A DNA stretch of 64,000 nucleotides from Copromyces sp. CBS 386.78 (GCA_030685235.1 MU839098.1:186001-250000), one strand, 5' to 3'. Positions 10,794 through 23,999 are shown, counted from the stretch's first letter. Notes: generated by a model from the letters alone, not told the origin. Translations and numbers: made by a program.

Positions 10794-11359
10794 TCGCACA
10801 AGCCTGCAGTCGATAACGCGCTAGTATCCCGATGGCTGACGATTCTATAGCCGGTCAACGAGGATCCTTCATTTCCACTCGGATGGGTATTTCTCTATAC
10901 TACTTCTACTGTATTTCTCTCATTACTCTTAGCATGTTATGGTGTTGCAGGACTCCTCCCAAAGCGGCTGTTATTTCGACACGAAAATCTCAACTGACGA
11001 ATAAAAACGAAACAATATGTTTTTGGGCGGGCGAGCTTATCGTGCCATCCGGCATGAAGCCTCCCAAGTACAAACAAAAGAACTCCGAACGACCTGCTCC
11101 GTAATTATCCATCTATCTGCAATTTTTGTTTGTGTGCGAGCATAAGTAGACAAAACTTGCCGCCCAACGTCTATCATGCCATATAAAAAATCATCACTGT
11201 CCAAAGACGCTTGTACTCATACTCTGTTATGATGCGCAATATTCACGAGCGTAAAGAACAAGGGCCCCAAAGGACATATATCGAATAGTCGTCGCTTAGT
11301 TACGAGTGTTCCGTACCAATCAGGGGTGGATATGCGTTCCGTGAATTGCCAATCGTCTA
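10794..11359. other. Intergenic between the NLR pseudogene and ad-7
   Basis: This interval separates the NLR remnant from the 3' end of ad-7. No further NLR repeat domain (WD40, ankyrin or TPR) is visible after 10793, and I see no other gene. Confidence 0.5.
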
Positions 11360-13337
11360 CTAGGCGTTGGCAATGTTGTGGATGCTGCCATGTCTTATGT
11401 TAGCAGACAGCATCATTGTAGTAAGTGACGACAGAAACATACCTGATATCCTGCCTGTTCTCGGGGTTCTCCGTGAGCGCAGCGGGCTCGGGGGTAGAAA
11501 CCTTAAAATATGTTAGTGACAGTCTCAAATGCGTGGTCTATCATGGTGGACGACTTACATTGACCGGGCCGCCATTGGCGACCAAGACCTTGTTGGTGCC
11601 GTTCACTACGGTGGCCTTCCGCTTCGTGCCACGGCTCTCGTTCAGGTGCTCGAAGTAGCCCTCAGGAACGTCGGTCTGGTAGTTGCCGCAGAAAACACCA
11701 ACTTCGAAGTCGGTGATCTTCTGATGATCGGGAGAGGCCTCAGTACACGCCGCCTTGAGGTCGGCGAGGTCCTGGTAAATAATATCATCGGCATTGATGT
11801 GCTTGGCGATATCGGCTCTTGTCTTCTCGTGGGCGATGAGCTCCTGCGGCGAAGCGAGATCGATACCGTACTGGGAAACATGTTAGCGTTGATAATCGTT
11901 TTGCGAGTGGAATTGTAGACATACGATGTGGGGGTAGATGATGGGAGGAGCACAGCTGGCAAAGATGACCTTGCGGGCACCGGCCTCACGAGCCATGCTC
12001 ACAATCTCCCTACTGGTAGTGCCGCGGACAATGGAGTCATCCACGAGCAGAACGACACGGTCCTTGAACTCGGACTCCATGGCGCTGAGCTTTCTCCGGA
12101 CGCTCTTTTGCCTGGCCTTCTGACCGGGCAAAATGAAGGTGCGGTAGACGTAACGGTTTTTGACAAAACCGTTGGAGAAGGGTTTCCGAAGCTGCTCTGA
12201 TACTACGGCAGCAGCAGTATTACTGGTCTCCGGGACAGGGATGATCACATCGATCTCCTTGACACCCTCCTCTCCGAGAATCTCCTTGACCTTGTGGGCA
12301 AGCTTCTCACCCATGTTCTGTCTGCTGCGGTGCACAGAGATTCCATCCATGATGGTATCCGGGCGGGCAAAGTAAACATACTCGAAAATGTCGGGAGCAT
12401 AAGCCTTCTGCTCAACAACCTGGTGGAACTGAGGCTGCCCATTCTTCTGGATAAACACAGCTTGTCCCGGGAGGACATCCTTGAAGTTGCCGAAGCCCAG
12501 CTGACGGAGAGCAATGCTTTCGGAAGCGAACATGTAGTCGGTACCGCCTTCGAGAGTTGTAGAGGGACGGGATCCCATAATGAGGGGGCGGATACCATAT
12601 TCGTCACGGAAGGCCAGGATACCGAAGCCAGCAATCATGGCAGTGACGGCCCAGCCACCTTGGCACCTCTCGTACGTCTTCTTGAGGGCAATGAAGATGT
12701 CGTTGGTGTTGACACGAGCCTTGCCTGTCTCGTTCAGGGCGTTGGCAAAGACGTTGAGCATCAGCTCGCTGTCGGAGTCGGTGTTCACATGACGATGGGC
12801 CTCCTTATCGAGATATGTGCGCAGGGCGGGAGCGTTGATGAGGTTACCGTTGTGCGCGAAGCAGATGCCGTAGGGCGAGTTGACGTAGAAAGGTTGACTT
12901 TCGGCGCTCTAAGGGTGACTGATTAGCTAATTTGATCCAGAAGGCATATGGACGAATGGTGAATGTTGAAGATATGCAGGGTCTCTGATGATATCACACT
13001 TGCAGACTTGATGGGTGCAGTGCATAAGAAACAGCTCGGCCCTTGGGGTCGAAGATGAAAGGGGACGGAGACTTACAGAGCTCGTTCCGGCAGTCGGGTA
13101 ACGAAGATGGGCAATGCCCATGTAGCCGGGAAGGTCTACCGTGCGCTTGCCGTCGTCAAAGACCTTGGAGGCCATACCATTGCCCTTGCACTGGAAGATT
13201 CTACCGCCAGAGCCACAGGTCGCGATACCACAGGCATCTTGACCACGATGTTGGAGATAGTACAAACTCTCGTGCAAGTCGGCAGCGGCGTCCGATGCAT
13301 CGCTATCCGCAAGGATAAGGGCGAGAATACCGCACAT
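11360..13337 (-). CDS. ad-7: Amidophosphoribosyltransferase (purine synthesis, first step)
   Basis: Five exons on the minus strand: 13337-13077, 12908-11925, 11870-11559, 11501-11443 and 11384-11360. All junctions are GT-AG and the sum is 547 codons including stop. The enzyme converts PRPP and glutamine to phosphoribosylamine in the cytosol. The N-terminus MCGILALI supplies the Cys nucleophile of the Ntn glutaminase domain after Met removal, followed by [12 protein letters not shown] and HLRYPTAG. The conserved [11 protein letters not shown] opens exon 2. The PRPP-binding loop [14 protein letters not shown] lies around residues 372-385. YGIRPL and the [11 protein letters not shown] phrase are also standard. 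The C-terminus ends in a fungal-specific tail ([15 protein letters not shown]) split over two tiny exons of 59 and 25 bases. I use the Neurospora symbol on the basis of enzyme identity. Very confident in function. Confidence 0.95.
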
Positions 13338-13484
13338 TTTGCTGGATCGAATGATGTGACAAACAATACGTAAAAAGGCTGTATAATCGGCTCGACTGTC
13401 GGATGGAGGGATACGACTAATGTAGTCAGGTCGTGGTGGTGGGAGTCGAAGCTGGCCGGATGATGAAACGGGACCGCGAGGATA

Positions 13485-13490
13485 TGACTC
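13485..13490 (+). promoter_or_regulatory. TGACTC motif upstream of ad-7
   Basis: About 150 bp upstream of the ad-7 ATG, TGACTC matches the core bound by Bas1 at yeast ADE genes and the half-site of Gcn4/CPC-1. A six-base match can arise by chance, so regulation by either factor is only an inference. Confidence 0.25.
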
Positions 13491-13597
13491 TAAAGTGGAT
13501 ATCGGTTGGGATCTGACCCGTGTGGTCGTTCCGTGGTTGACAAAAAAAGTATCGGGGTGGGCGCCGAGGGATGGGATGGGACTCGGTTCGGAGCTGG

Positions 13598-13631
<34 letters not shown>
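13598..13631 (+). promoter_or_regulatory. 34-base poly(A) tract in the ad-7 promoter
   Basis: A run of 34 A residues (poly T on the coding strand of ad-7) lies about 260 bp upstream of the start codon. Long dA:dT tracts keep nucleosomes off promoters, so this probably opens the ad-7 promoter. The exact length may be unreliable in an assembly. Confidence 0.5.
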
Positions 13632-13633
<2 letters not shown>

Positions 13634-15080
13634 CCAGACTGTTTCGTTATCGATGGACCGCCGAAGTCGCTTTTCGGTTTCGTGTCGGGGTTCTTCTCGT
13701 CAGCGGCGACGGGGCGGGAATAATAGGCGATGGTCTAAAACTACGAACTTGCGATCACCACAGACGATCCTCAGAGATCAAGGGTGGCAAGCGGAGCTGA
13801 AGACAGAACAAGGGAACAGAGGGGAGTCGTCTGGAGACGTCGGATCCATCATCTCCTCTGGGGTTGGAGGTTGAAGATGCTGGGAGATGGCGGCCAAGTG
13901 AAGACACGGGATTCCATGCAGAGAAAGGTCCCGACCGACCGCGCACTGTTTGCCAAGGAGGGGCACCGCGGCCAGCCGGGGCACGAGGGGGAAGAAAAGT
14001 TTTTAGTGGAGTCGTACTGGTCTGCCTCGACTAAAATGCGGGGCAAATCCACCGAATTGCGCTTATCGGTCAGTCAACGGTCCTTATCCATTGGTCAATG
14101 CCAGGCGCCACTTCTTCCCCTGGCGCCTTTAGCTTCCGTACTGACACCGATACTCGGCCTAGCCCTATCAGGGAGCTCCGTTTGAGCATCAGTGACAAAT
14201 ACTATGTAAGTTCCCCTGTTCGTGATGTTCGCTTCTTGATCCCGTCATTCTTGGGGGACATCGTTTATTTGGAACTGTGAGCTTTGAGGATTGATGGTTT
14301 GGAACATCGAAGCCAAAAGATCAACAGCCGAAGCGCCATGTCCCGGGACTCGACCCGAAGACATGGTTCACCAGCCTTGTGCTACCAACCGTTCTGAATA
14401 TTTGTGCATTTCGATCTCATCACGGGATGGCTGGTCGTCTGCTGTGGCATGTGCTACATACCACGGCTTATAGAGCCGGAACACGAAAGATGGTGAAGTG
14501 CGCTGCTGATGGTATCGATTGGAGCATCTCCCTGGCCGATTCATCGAAGCTACAGACCATGTCGTTGAACTTGTCAGTACGACGTTCAAGATTCGAACTG
14601 TGGAATATCAAGCTAGTGGCATACTTGACGTTGCAACCGGTTGTGAGTTCCGAAGAAAGGGACACAAATAGTCAAATGACAACAATGGAGCGGAACTGCT
14701 GCCGGTGCCACTCACACGTGAACTGAACATTTCAAGTTCGTTAACATCTACCGGTCGAAAGATCGTGGAGCTGCTTGAAATTTTCGAGTGGAAGGTTGAT
14801 GGACAGGAAAGCATGTGTTCTCGGGGGTTTGGGTAAAGTCGGTTACTGAAGGTCAGGTTTGGTAACCAAAGATGAATAAGGCTGGCAAAGGAGAGTTAAG
14901 GTTTGAGGGGAGAAAGCTAGGAAGAACACGATTATCCTTGAGAACCTTCCTCTCCCAGCAGATCGAAAGATCGAAAGCAGAGAAAGAAGGAGAGGAAAAG
15001 GAAAAAAAAAGGAAAAAAAAGGGTTGGTTGTTCAAGGTGGGAATAGTAAAAAGTTAAGACGGTGTAAAAGGAAAAAGTGC

Positions 15081-15086
15081 AAAAAA
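15081..15086 (-). terminator. Pol III T6 terminator of tRNA-Arg
   Basis: Six consecutive T on the minus strand, 7 bases past the discriminator base of the tRNA gene. Confidence 0.75.
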
Positions 15087-15093
15087 TTTAAGT

Positions 15094-15165
15094 CGACCAT
15101 CCTGGGACTCGAACCCAGAGCCTTTACCACCGGAAAGTAACGCGCTACCGTTGCGCCAAACGGCC
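15094..15165 (-). tRNA. tRNA-Arg (anticodon CCG)
   Basis: The minus strand folds as a complete tRNA. Acceptor stem GGCCGTT pairs with GATGGTC (with G-U pairs). The D arm is GCGC-AACGGTA-GCGC, and the anticodon stem TTACT/GGTAA encloses loop TTCCGGT, giving anticodon CCG (reads CGG, Arg). The T arm is CTGGG-TTCGAGT-CCCAG and the discriminator base is G. There is no intron. The B box GGTTCGAGTCC is intact. A run of six T follows on the minus strand (15081-15086), the expected RNA polymerase III terminator. Confidence 0.88.
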
Positions 15166-17141
15166 ATTGTTGAATAATCCCTACAAACCTATCACCCATA
15201 ATCTCCACCTCCCTGTGTTCCACGACAAAAGCCCGTGTGGTACCAAAAACTTCCCGCACACTGACACAACCACCAACCTCGAGACCAGCCAACCAACCAG
15301 CCAACCAGCAACAATCCAGAACCAACCTCAACCTCCAACACGCCGAATGCTCACTTCCACACAGCCACTACCACAATCTACCCTTAATGAATCCCTCTCG
15401 ATCCCGCGAACCGGAATCATCAACAGCATCAAAACACCCCAACGAAACACGCGTACCCAAACTCTATAAAGCCTCACTTCGCCCAACATGTCAGGCTCGT
15501 CAGCTTCCGTGCCCCGTTGGCGCTTTGCGCCCGTCAGATTCGGCTAGGCTCACTGCCTTCCACTGCATGTAGGTAGGTCCTTTCGATTTGACAGCGGGAC
15601 CGAGAGAGATAATGGGTACAGTCAGATTGTTTTGAACCTTAGTTCTTGGGGGTGGTCCAGTTGATTTGTTGGTGATGGGGTTGAATGTGGGGGGTGGTGC
15701 GGTTGAATGGAATGCCCGAGTCTCTGGTTGAGGTTGCTACCGTTGAGCTCATCATAATGACTGCCAATTGCTTGACGCCTATGTTCTTCATTCTCTCTAG
15801 AGAAATTTTCGCAGAGGAGGGCAACACCAGATGTAGGTACGAAAGCTCAAGGTCAAACTTCTTCGCCAGGACCATAGCTCGGACCTTCAAGTCGCATTGT
15901 ATCTGAAACCATGGAAACCAAGCCGCCGTTCGGATCCACTATTCGACCGTTCACTGCGCAAAGTACGTCTCGGTCTCTGATAGCACAGCAATTGTCCTTC
16001 CATATCCGAGATTAACTTTGAGGCACTTCACGAATCGGGGGATTAATTCCTCCATCAACCGCCAGCCACGTTACGTATCGCGGCTCACTCACTCGCTCAC
16101 ACTATCCACCACCACCAAGCCCAACATTCTAGAAGCTGACAGCGCGGAGGGAATCAATCCGTTTCTTCTCGGCTTCATTTCTTACCCTATCCCAACTTCA
16201 TTTAGTGTACTCCGAGGGCAGTCGGAATCTTCCATCCAAGTAAGCCTTTCACTTGAAAACCCGATGGCAGAGTACAGTTTTCAAAGAGCTGTTGGTCGTT
16301 GAAAGCCGTGACGTTAACAAGATCTTCTACCCCTGTCTCAAATCCCTCAATCTGTATTGGACCAAGTCGACTCCATCCGGCAAGTTTCATGGACCGGGGT
16401 TCGTTCTTTTCGTTCCATTTCCGTTCGGTCTGTCGGTTGGGCGAAGCTGGTTGCAAGCCATGGCCTGCGTCACTTACACAAGTCAAAAAAAAAAAAAAAA
16501 AGTTTCTGAATGCAGGCACTGTATCGTACCGTCTAGCTAAAGCGAAGGTTCCTACCATACTTGTACACCAGTCGTCACTTGTCAGCGTAAAGAGACCACT
16601 AGAGAGACGGGATACAGAGTCCGAAACAACGAAAGAGATGGATGGAAGCGAGCCCATGGGGATGGCATTGCAGATCTGAGCCTCGATGTGTACGCGTATG
16701 TGATATCTCGTGAGAAAAAGCACTTTGGGGAGTCGTGAAAAGTTTATAGGAAGGCCCTCGGCCGTCATCTTTGGGGTTTGTCTCTTGTTTTTTTTCATCA
16801 GAAGGCAAGTTTAATCTGTCTCACCCAGGATTCCCGGATATCTCGGAATCGGCCTATCCACAATTAAATCGGCTTCTTTCTTCGACGGCAAACACACCGA
16901 ATTCCAGCTCTGCAAAATCGAATTCGTCATTTTGTTTGCTTACCTTCACCTTTTTTTTACCATCCTATATTTTCTCTCTCTTGTCCAAAAGAGGACACCG
17001 AAAGAAAGACAGGTCCTTCATACCCACACTTAAGGTACCTGCATAACTTCAACCCACTCCATCCGTGACTCCATTCTGCACCACCGTCCCGTTCTCCGAT
17101 AACGAAGGGAGATCCCGGAAACAAACCGAACTCCAGGAAGC
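15166..17141. other. Intergenic, no supported gene
   Basis: This interval runs from the tRNA 5' flank to the leader of the RTA1-like gene. It includes an 18-base A run at about 16484-16501 and a pyrimidine-rich stretch near 16940-16990 just upstream of the next gene. I see no coding sequence. Confidence 0.45.
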
Positions 17142-18327
17142 ATGTCCTCCAACAACGCTTCCGGGTCCGACATCCCGGATAGCATCACTCCAGACCTGTG
17201 GGCGAAATGGATGGACCTCCAGAGAGGATGTTATCCGGACTTGATCGATGGTGTTGATCCCACTTACGGGTACCGACCAACGCTGGGAGCCGGCATTGCC
17301 TTTGATGTCCTCTTTGGCATCTGTATCATTGGCCATCTCATCCAACTTATTAGGTTTCGGCGGTGGACTTCGGGATTGATGATGGTTGGAGCTATTAGTG
17401 CGTACCATCCTTTGTTTTACCCCCGTGGCGTTGTAACCGCTGCACTTACACATGTCATGTCAAACTGTCAACGCCATCGTGGTGGATCATGTTCCACCGG
17501 TCCCTGCATATCATCCACCGCCCCAACTGTCAACAACTCACATCCACTTGGACCAAGACACCAAACTAACATCACCTCTTCTCTCCACAGCTGAAGTGAT
17601 AGGCTGGGCAGGTCGCACATGGTCCGCTAAGTGCCCCTACAACAGCGATGCCTTCCTCATGCAGATCACCACCCTCATCATCGCCCCGACTTTCTTCGCC
17701 GCGGCCCTCTACGTCCTTCTCGGCATGCTCATCCGACTTTTGGGGAGACAGACCAGCATCCTTTCACCCAAATGGTACGCCATTGTCTTCTGCACGTGCG
17801 ACATCATTTCGCTCGTCATCCAGGCCGTCGGCGGCGGCATGGCGGCCGGCGAGTCCGACAAGCAAGGAGGCGACACCAAGCCGGGAACGCACACCATGGT
17901 GGCGGGCATCGCGTTCCAGCTGTTCACCATGACCGTGTTCGCGGCGCTGGTGCTGGATTTCCTGAGGAGGGTGTATAAGCTGGCCAAGGGGCGGAGCGAT
18001 GGGCAGGGAGGACTGACGAGGAACATGAAGCTCACGCTGCTGGCGCTGTTTGTGTCGTTCGTCATGATTTATATCAGGAGCGTGTACCGCACGGTCGAGC
18101 TGGCGCAGGGGTGGAGTGGGTATCTGATTACCCACGAGGGATACTTTATCGGGTTGGATGGTTCGTTGATGGTCGTCTCGGCGGGTATCTTTTTGGTGCT
18201 TGATCCGGCGGTGTTGTTGAGGGATGAGGTGAAGAAGGTTAATGTGAGCGGGAAGGAGGAGTATGGCACGACCACGGGGGATGACTCGGAAGCCCAGAGT
18301 GGTGGGGTGAGAGGGATGAGCCTTTGA
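17142..18327 (+). CDS. RTA1-family seven-TM membrane protein
   Basis: Two exons (17142-17397 and 17591-18327) join to 330 codons. The 193-base intron has donor GTGCGT and acceptor CCACAG. The product is a polytopic membrane protein of the fungal RTA1 family, whose yeast members (Rta1, Rsb1, Rtm1) confer tolerance to sterol-targeting drugs, sphingoid bases or toxic molasses components. Family hallmarks are visible: YGYRPTLGAGIAFDVLF before the first helix, EVIGWAGR just after the intron, the TLIIAPTFFAAALYVLLG segment, FCTCDIISLVIQAVGGG, and RSVYRTVELAQGW followed by HEGYFIGLDG. A short charged tail follows the last helix. Neighbours do not hint at a substrate. Confidence 0.88.
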
Positions 18328-20238
18328 TGCCCTCCAGAAGGGTTGTGAAGGGGGGATTCAAAGTTTCTTGGTTAATGAAAGCTTGGAGGAAGTCAAGCAG
18401 AAAGGGATATCGAATGGGCGGCCAGCGAACAACCGCAGCAACTGCTTCTTGTTATTTTCAGGATACCACACATACGGCGTAGGTACTACATGTCGGTAAT
18501 TAGATAATAGACCTAGAGATACATGACGATCTTCTTACCCATCCGTCCACTTGGTTCTTGCGCAGGCCGATGGCTGGATGGGGTGATGTGCGCCTGTGAT
18601 TTTGTGGCTGTGAAGAAGAGAGTCGTACCTTCTGTTTGTGAGGAGCAGTGCGTTGCGCTCGCTTTGCGGCATTGTCGCTGGGAAGACGGTTCCAGGTAGA
18701 GAGTCGTGCCGCGTACACCCGTGACTTCGGGACACTGCCACGATTTTGAAGTCTTCTCTGTGTTCAACGCACGTCTAACAAGTGCATACGGCCAAGAGGA
18801 GCGGGCAGTGGCGGCAAGATTACGAGATTGAGAAGGGGTGCGATACGCGCTTCGGCTGCCGCATCGTCGGGTCCGACGGAAATCTGATGTCGGTTTGCGA
18901 CGGAAGTCATGAACGACCGATCGCGAGCAAAGCGCAAGGAAGAAAGAAAAGGGAAAGAGGAGAAGAGGGAAAGAAAGGTGACATTGTGGGTTAAAATGGA
19001 AATCACGACGAAGCGGGAGGAGGCGTGCGGGGAACTTGAAGGAATTCCCGCCGTCTCCTCTTGAACTTCCATTGGCTGCACTGATGAAGATCAGTTGGTT
19101 CTGTTAAGAGCTACCTACTAATATACATGCAAAACACTAACGTCTCCTAGCAACCGCCAAGTAGCGGGCCTAAATGCAGAACAAGTCGAATCGAATTGGA
19201 TTCTCCCAACAACCTCATTGTTCGACGAACTCGGCCTGATTGCGCACAAATGCGCCAGAGATAGCATCGCGACGCTTTTCTCCAAAAAACAGATATTGCA
19301 TATATTGCGCTCCAATCTTTCGAAACTCCCCGACATATCGTGCAAAAACTGAAGCCCCTCACAGGAGTTTGGATTGTGTCCCTAATGACCCGTCTTTTGA
19401 CGAGCACCCACGACCCGGCCGCTCAGTTGTCAACTCTTCTGGAGAAGTTCCTCAGCCTCTCATCCTCTCGCCATTTCAAGATATGGTTCTGGTCCGAGAA
19501 ACCGGCAGCCGGTTCTCTTTTCGTGGCCAGCAGTCTCTTCATGTGCCTGGCTCAAGACCCGACTCCAAACCCATGAGTGTTCAACCCGGGAAGCACTTCT
19601 CTCATATCCGTTAATTTATTTCAACTCCAAAAGGAATATGAACGGCCCGGGTCTCTAGGATTCCTCAAAGTCAACTGTGTTTTCCCTCATCTCCCGATGG
19701 CTCTCCGTCCCACTTGAAAAGAGTTGACATGCCAGCTCAATGTTCTCCAGGCCCTAGTGAGCAAAGCTAAGAACCGACATTGGCCTGCAGAATGCAAAAG
19801 ATCAAGCGAGCCTCGTCCACAAGCCGAAGAAACTGTTTTGCTTTGGTCTTCTGCAACCATGTTGCGTCTTGTGCCTGCATCGCCGGGCTATGTTACCAGG
19901 TGGTCCGGCGAGGACCGATCAATATGGCACATTCCTGATACAAGTCCAAGCATGATGGGGTTCACCCTCATTGTTAGTAATGTGTACATCCGGAACCACT
20001 TCTGTTCTCCTTTACTGATCCCTTCCCTGTCATGTCTCAGTTTCCTCCCCTTTCCAATTTAGAATATTTTTTGTTGCTGTTCCCAAAGCTTCCTTTACCG
20101 GCTGATTGAACCGGGAGTTTCGACTTACATGATCACAGGCTTGTTGGTCTTTACCAAGAGTGCTCTGGCTTAGATCACGTTGTTGCCCCTGAATATAACT
20201 TGTCAGGGCCATTCCGTTGGTCCGTCTCTACTTTATTC
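18328..20238. other. Intergenic, no supported gene
   Basis: No conserved coding signal in this spacer upstream of the DUF3405 gene. Confidence 0.45.
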
Positions 20239-22771
20239 ATGATCCGGACATCCAAACCGTCATCCGGCCTTAAATCTACAGCAAAGGAGAAGCCTCTCCT
20301 CCCTTTCACGGCTCGCAAGAAGCAGCGGATTCAAGTGCGGACGCTCATGAGTCACTGTTTATACCGAAGGGTGATACTATGGACTGTCGCAATACTCACT
20401 CTTTCGGCAATAACCCTCTCGAAAAGAGGTGTCTCCATAACAAAGGGCGAAGCTCCCGATGTCAAAGCCCACAACCAAAACCGGGTAGAGATACAAACAG
20501 AAGACCACATCGAAGAGACAGAGAACGCAGCCACATTCATGTTCTTGTTGGCAGACGCGTATGAGAAGAGCAAGATGAAGGAGCAAGCAAAGTCTCCCCA
20601 ATGGTTGCGCTTCAAACGGTAAGTGGAAACGCTAGTCGTTTGTCCCCAACTTTGTATCCATTTCTAACTTACTTAGCCTTGATGGCTTCTTTAATGGGCT
20701 AAAGACATTGGTACCAGTCAAAGACCATAAGCCAGAATACCCAAATATGGATGACCAGCATGACACCCCTCCGCTGACGGTCACCTTCTCAAAAACACCC
20801 ACTCCTACACCGTATGTCCCGCAGCCGGACTACAGGTCATACCAATACGTGAGCAAGTATCGCGATCTCAAGCCATGCTACCTCGACAAGAAGGAAACAA
20901 TACCCGCCCCCAATGTCCTCGCATACAACGGTCTTCCACAGGGGCTACCAGAGCCTGTCATTGGTTCACACAAACTTTTTGGCTTAAGGGACGATGTGTG
21001 TTTCGACAGATTCGGCAGATATGGGCCATACGGTCTCGGCTACAGCTATGACGATGGCGGTCTCGATGTGGGAATGGATACCGAGAAGAATGGAAGCGAC
21101 ATTGTGTGGGCCAAAACGGGCAAGATTGACTACAGCAACGTTGATTGGGGCAACGCTCAGAGTCGATGTCTTGAAGCAAACAAGGAGCGGTTTCATGAAC
21201 CCCCGAATAACACAGCAACTGCGCCTACCGAAAGAACGGAGAAGAATCAGAAGCAAGTCTTCCAACAACACCAACGTAAAAAGATGGCCCGCACGGCGAT
21301 TGTGGTGCGTTTATACATCGGCTTTCCCTGGACGGAACACGCAGTCCTCAACTTCCGTGCAATGATATCCGAAGTTTCGTTACAATCAGGAGGCGAGTAC
21401 ACGGTGCACTTCCTCCTTCATGTCCGGGACAATGACGAGCCCATCTGGGCAGATCCAAGGGCTGTCCAAGAGGTGTTGGATGATAACGTGCCCCCGGAAT
21501 TCCACGGTCTCTGTACGCTGTGGTCAGAAGACCAAATGCGCCTCTACTATCCCGGCCGTTTCGCCCGGTCGTTCACCAACCCAAGTTTCAGCGACATCCA
21601 CGGCGTCTACCGCAGTGCTCATTTCCCGCTCCAGCACTTCGCCCAGGCACACCCGGAGTACGACCACTTCTGGAACTGGGAGATGGACATGCGGTGGATA
21701 GGCAACTACTACGAGCTCTTTGACCGTCTCGGCACTTGGGCCAAGAAGCAGTCTCGCCACGAGATGTGGGAACGTTCAGAGCGGTACTACATCCCGCACT
21801 ACCACGGCAGCTGGGACAACTTTACCCAGCTCGTTCACAACCAGACTGTTGCCAGTGGCCGTCGCCCGGTCATGGGTCCCGTCCACTATCCGGGACACTT
21901 GACCCTACGGTCCGCAAAGCGCGGCGTATCTTTCCTTCCTCCAACCTGCCCCAAAGATGCTGTTACCTTTGTAAATCCGCGTCCATATCCACAGAGGCCG
22001 CCACTAGCACAAGCATATCGCCGCCATCGCCAATATCACCCGCCTCGAGCGGGCTCCCCCGATGACGACCTCGAAGCCACCATTACCACTGCCACAACCG
22101 ATCCCGCCGAAGACCTCACAACTTGCGGCATCGACGAAGACGCTGACCTCATCACCCTCAACCCCATCTTCGACGCCGACTCCTCTGGCTGGGTTTTCCA
22201 CCTCGACATCACCGGCTACGACCGCTCTCATCCTCCCCCGCCCCGGCGTGCCTCCATCATCACCGCCTCCCGCCTTTCTCGCCGTCTCCTGAACGTAATG
22301 CACGAAGAAACCTACCGCTTCCACCACGCAATGTTCACCGAAATGTTTCCCACAACCATGGCCCTTCACCACGGCCTCAAAGCCGTGTACGCCCCGCATC
22401 CAGTCTACCTAGACCGACAATGGGACCTCGAAACCATTGACAAGACATTCAACGGTGGTAGGGACCATACGACCAGTGGAAAGGGCAGCCCGTATCAGTA
22501 CCAGAATGAGTACCATCATAAGGGGAGCACGTGGTATTATGATGCGCAGTTTGCCGGCACCTTGTGGAGAAGGTGGTTGGGGTACGCGCAGGTGGAAGGG
22601 CCGGCGGGAGGAGAGAAGGGGGAGAAGGCAACGGGTAGTGGGGAGACGGGAGGTAGACTCAGGGGAGGCAGGAAGGAGGAGGAGGAGGGGACGGGGAGGA
22701 TGTGTTTGAGGAGTATGTTGGTGCATCCGATTAAGTGGGAGGATCCGGGGGAGTTGGCTTGGGGGAAGTGA
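20239..22771 (+). CDS. DUF3405 type II membrane protein, probably Golgi glycosyltransferase-like
   Basis: Two exons (20239-20618 and 20677-22771) join to 824 codons; the intron has donor GTAAGT and acceptor CTTAG. I chose the ATG at 20239 because the frame upstream lacks an ATG. A basic N-terminus is followed by a single hydrophobic signal anchor (residues ~45-60, VILWTVAILTLSAITL) and a long luminal part, typical of Golgi enzymes. Features of the fungal DUF3405 family are VVRLYIGFPWTEHAVLNFRA, HFWNWEMDMRWIGNYYELFD with several acidic residues, DADLITLNPIFD, and HEETYRFHHAMFTEMFP near the end. The family has been described as glycosyltransferase-like, but I know of no demonstrated activity. 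The last ~60 residues are a Gly/Glu/Arg-rich insert before the final segment. Confidence 0.82.
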
Positions 22772-23997
22772 GTAGGAGGAAGGTTACAAAATCATGTGGA
22801 TGGTTGGTTGGGTGCGCTTGGGTGCGCTTGGGTGCATGAGAGGCTCCACGACTGAGAGGCTCTAGGAGGCTCTCCGGGATGCTCGGTACCAGTGGCCTGG
22901 TTGTTGGGATCAGGTATAAAAGAGGATCAGGCCTCTTGGGTTCTAGACTCCCAAGTATACGAGGTAAGCATTTAGTTGTCCGAGATATGTATAGTGTACC
23001 TACACTACGAACTGTCATTCCTTCGGTACAGTAGCATTTTGGGCGGCAATGTTTGGTTTCAGCTTTGTTGCAATGCATCTAAAATACCAATAGACTAAAA
23101 AAAACATTAGGTCGAAATGGCTATGGTGATTCATGATGAAAGCTGTTTCAGAGTTGTTGATGTGACGCTGGCTTATCTCTGAGGTTCTTTTGTTGACCTG
23201 TCGACCTGTTGTGTATCGGAGAGTCAACAATGCCTTCACGGGAACCCCCAAACGGATCCGGTTACCGGAGTGAAGTCGGGCTAGATAGAGCAAGCCAAGT
23301 CAGACGTCAACCGAACCTAGACCATCCAATTGTATGATTGCGCCGGAGCGCTCATTCGGGTTAGTGAGTGGTGATTCCAATCCCTAATGCGATTCCACGC
23401 CAAACAAGTTTCCACCAGGGCCGTTACATATCATCGTCTAAACTTCCCCGTTGAAGCAACCTGATATGTAAACAACCGAGTCCAGTCCAGTTCGGCTCGG
23501 CCCAGCTCAGCAGCTCCGTCTAGCGTAGGTAGTGAAGTTTCGCTTGTCTTCGTTGTCGTCGCGCTGCGATTTAACGAAGAACCTAAGTGGAAGTTAACAG
23601 CTTACGAGATGTGGTGTGTGTGTGTCACCCCACGCTACATATCCCACACCCATACACCCAACACAATTTCTTTTTTTCTCCTTTTTTTTCGGGGGATCCG
23701 GGTATGTGTTGCCAGCGCCTCCGACTTGCAGGTTCCTTTCACTTCTTGCCGCATGGAGGATGGGCACGGGACCCGAATATATTTTTGTTTTGGTGTTCCT
23801 CGATCGATAACTTAATACCCGTTTGGTTTGGGGATGGGAGGGGTTGCGATGCTTTGCGAAAAAAAAAGAAAAAGAGTGTTTACCTATTTGGGTTAGGATG
23901 AATTGTCGTGGGGATGTGTATAGAGAAATACCGACATCGGCACACAAAGAACGAGTGGTTGAGTCAACTTTTCTGTAAGACCTTGACGCTCTGATAA
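22772..23997. other. Intergenic up to the transposon
   Basis: A short direct repeat (GTGCGCTTGG three times, 22809-22835) lies just past the DUF3405 stop. The rest has only short frames and several T-rich stretches. Confidence 0.45.
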
Positions 23998-23999
23998 TA

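Larger units (their letters stand above)
13338..15093. other. ad-7 upstream region, no further gene
   Basis: It holds the promoter elements listed separately and an ATTGG (CCAAT-type) motif near 14090. Around 14337-14395 is a hairpin reminiscent of a broken tRNA (see rejected items). No coding sequence is supported. Confidence 0.45.

Noticed and set aside
14337..14395. tRNA-like sequence on the minus strand (GGTTGGTAGC D-loop-like phrase, GGTCGAGTCC T-loop-like phrase)
   Set aside because: A CCATGTC/GACATGG hairpin encloses the T-arm-like part, but no acceptor stem or anticodon arm pairs correctly. At most it is a tRNA fossil, or chance.
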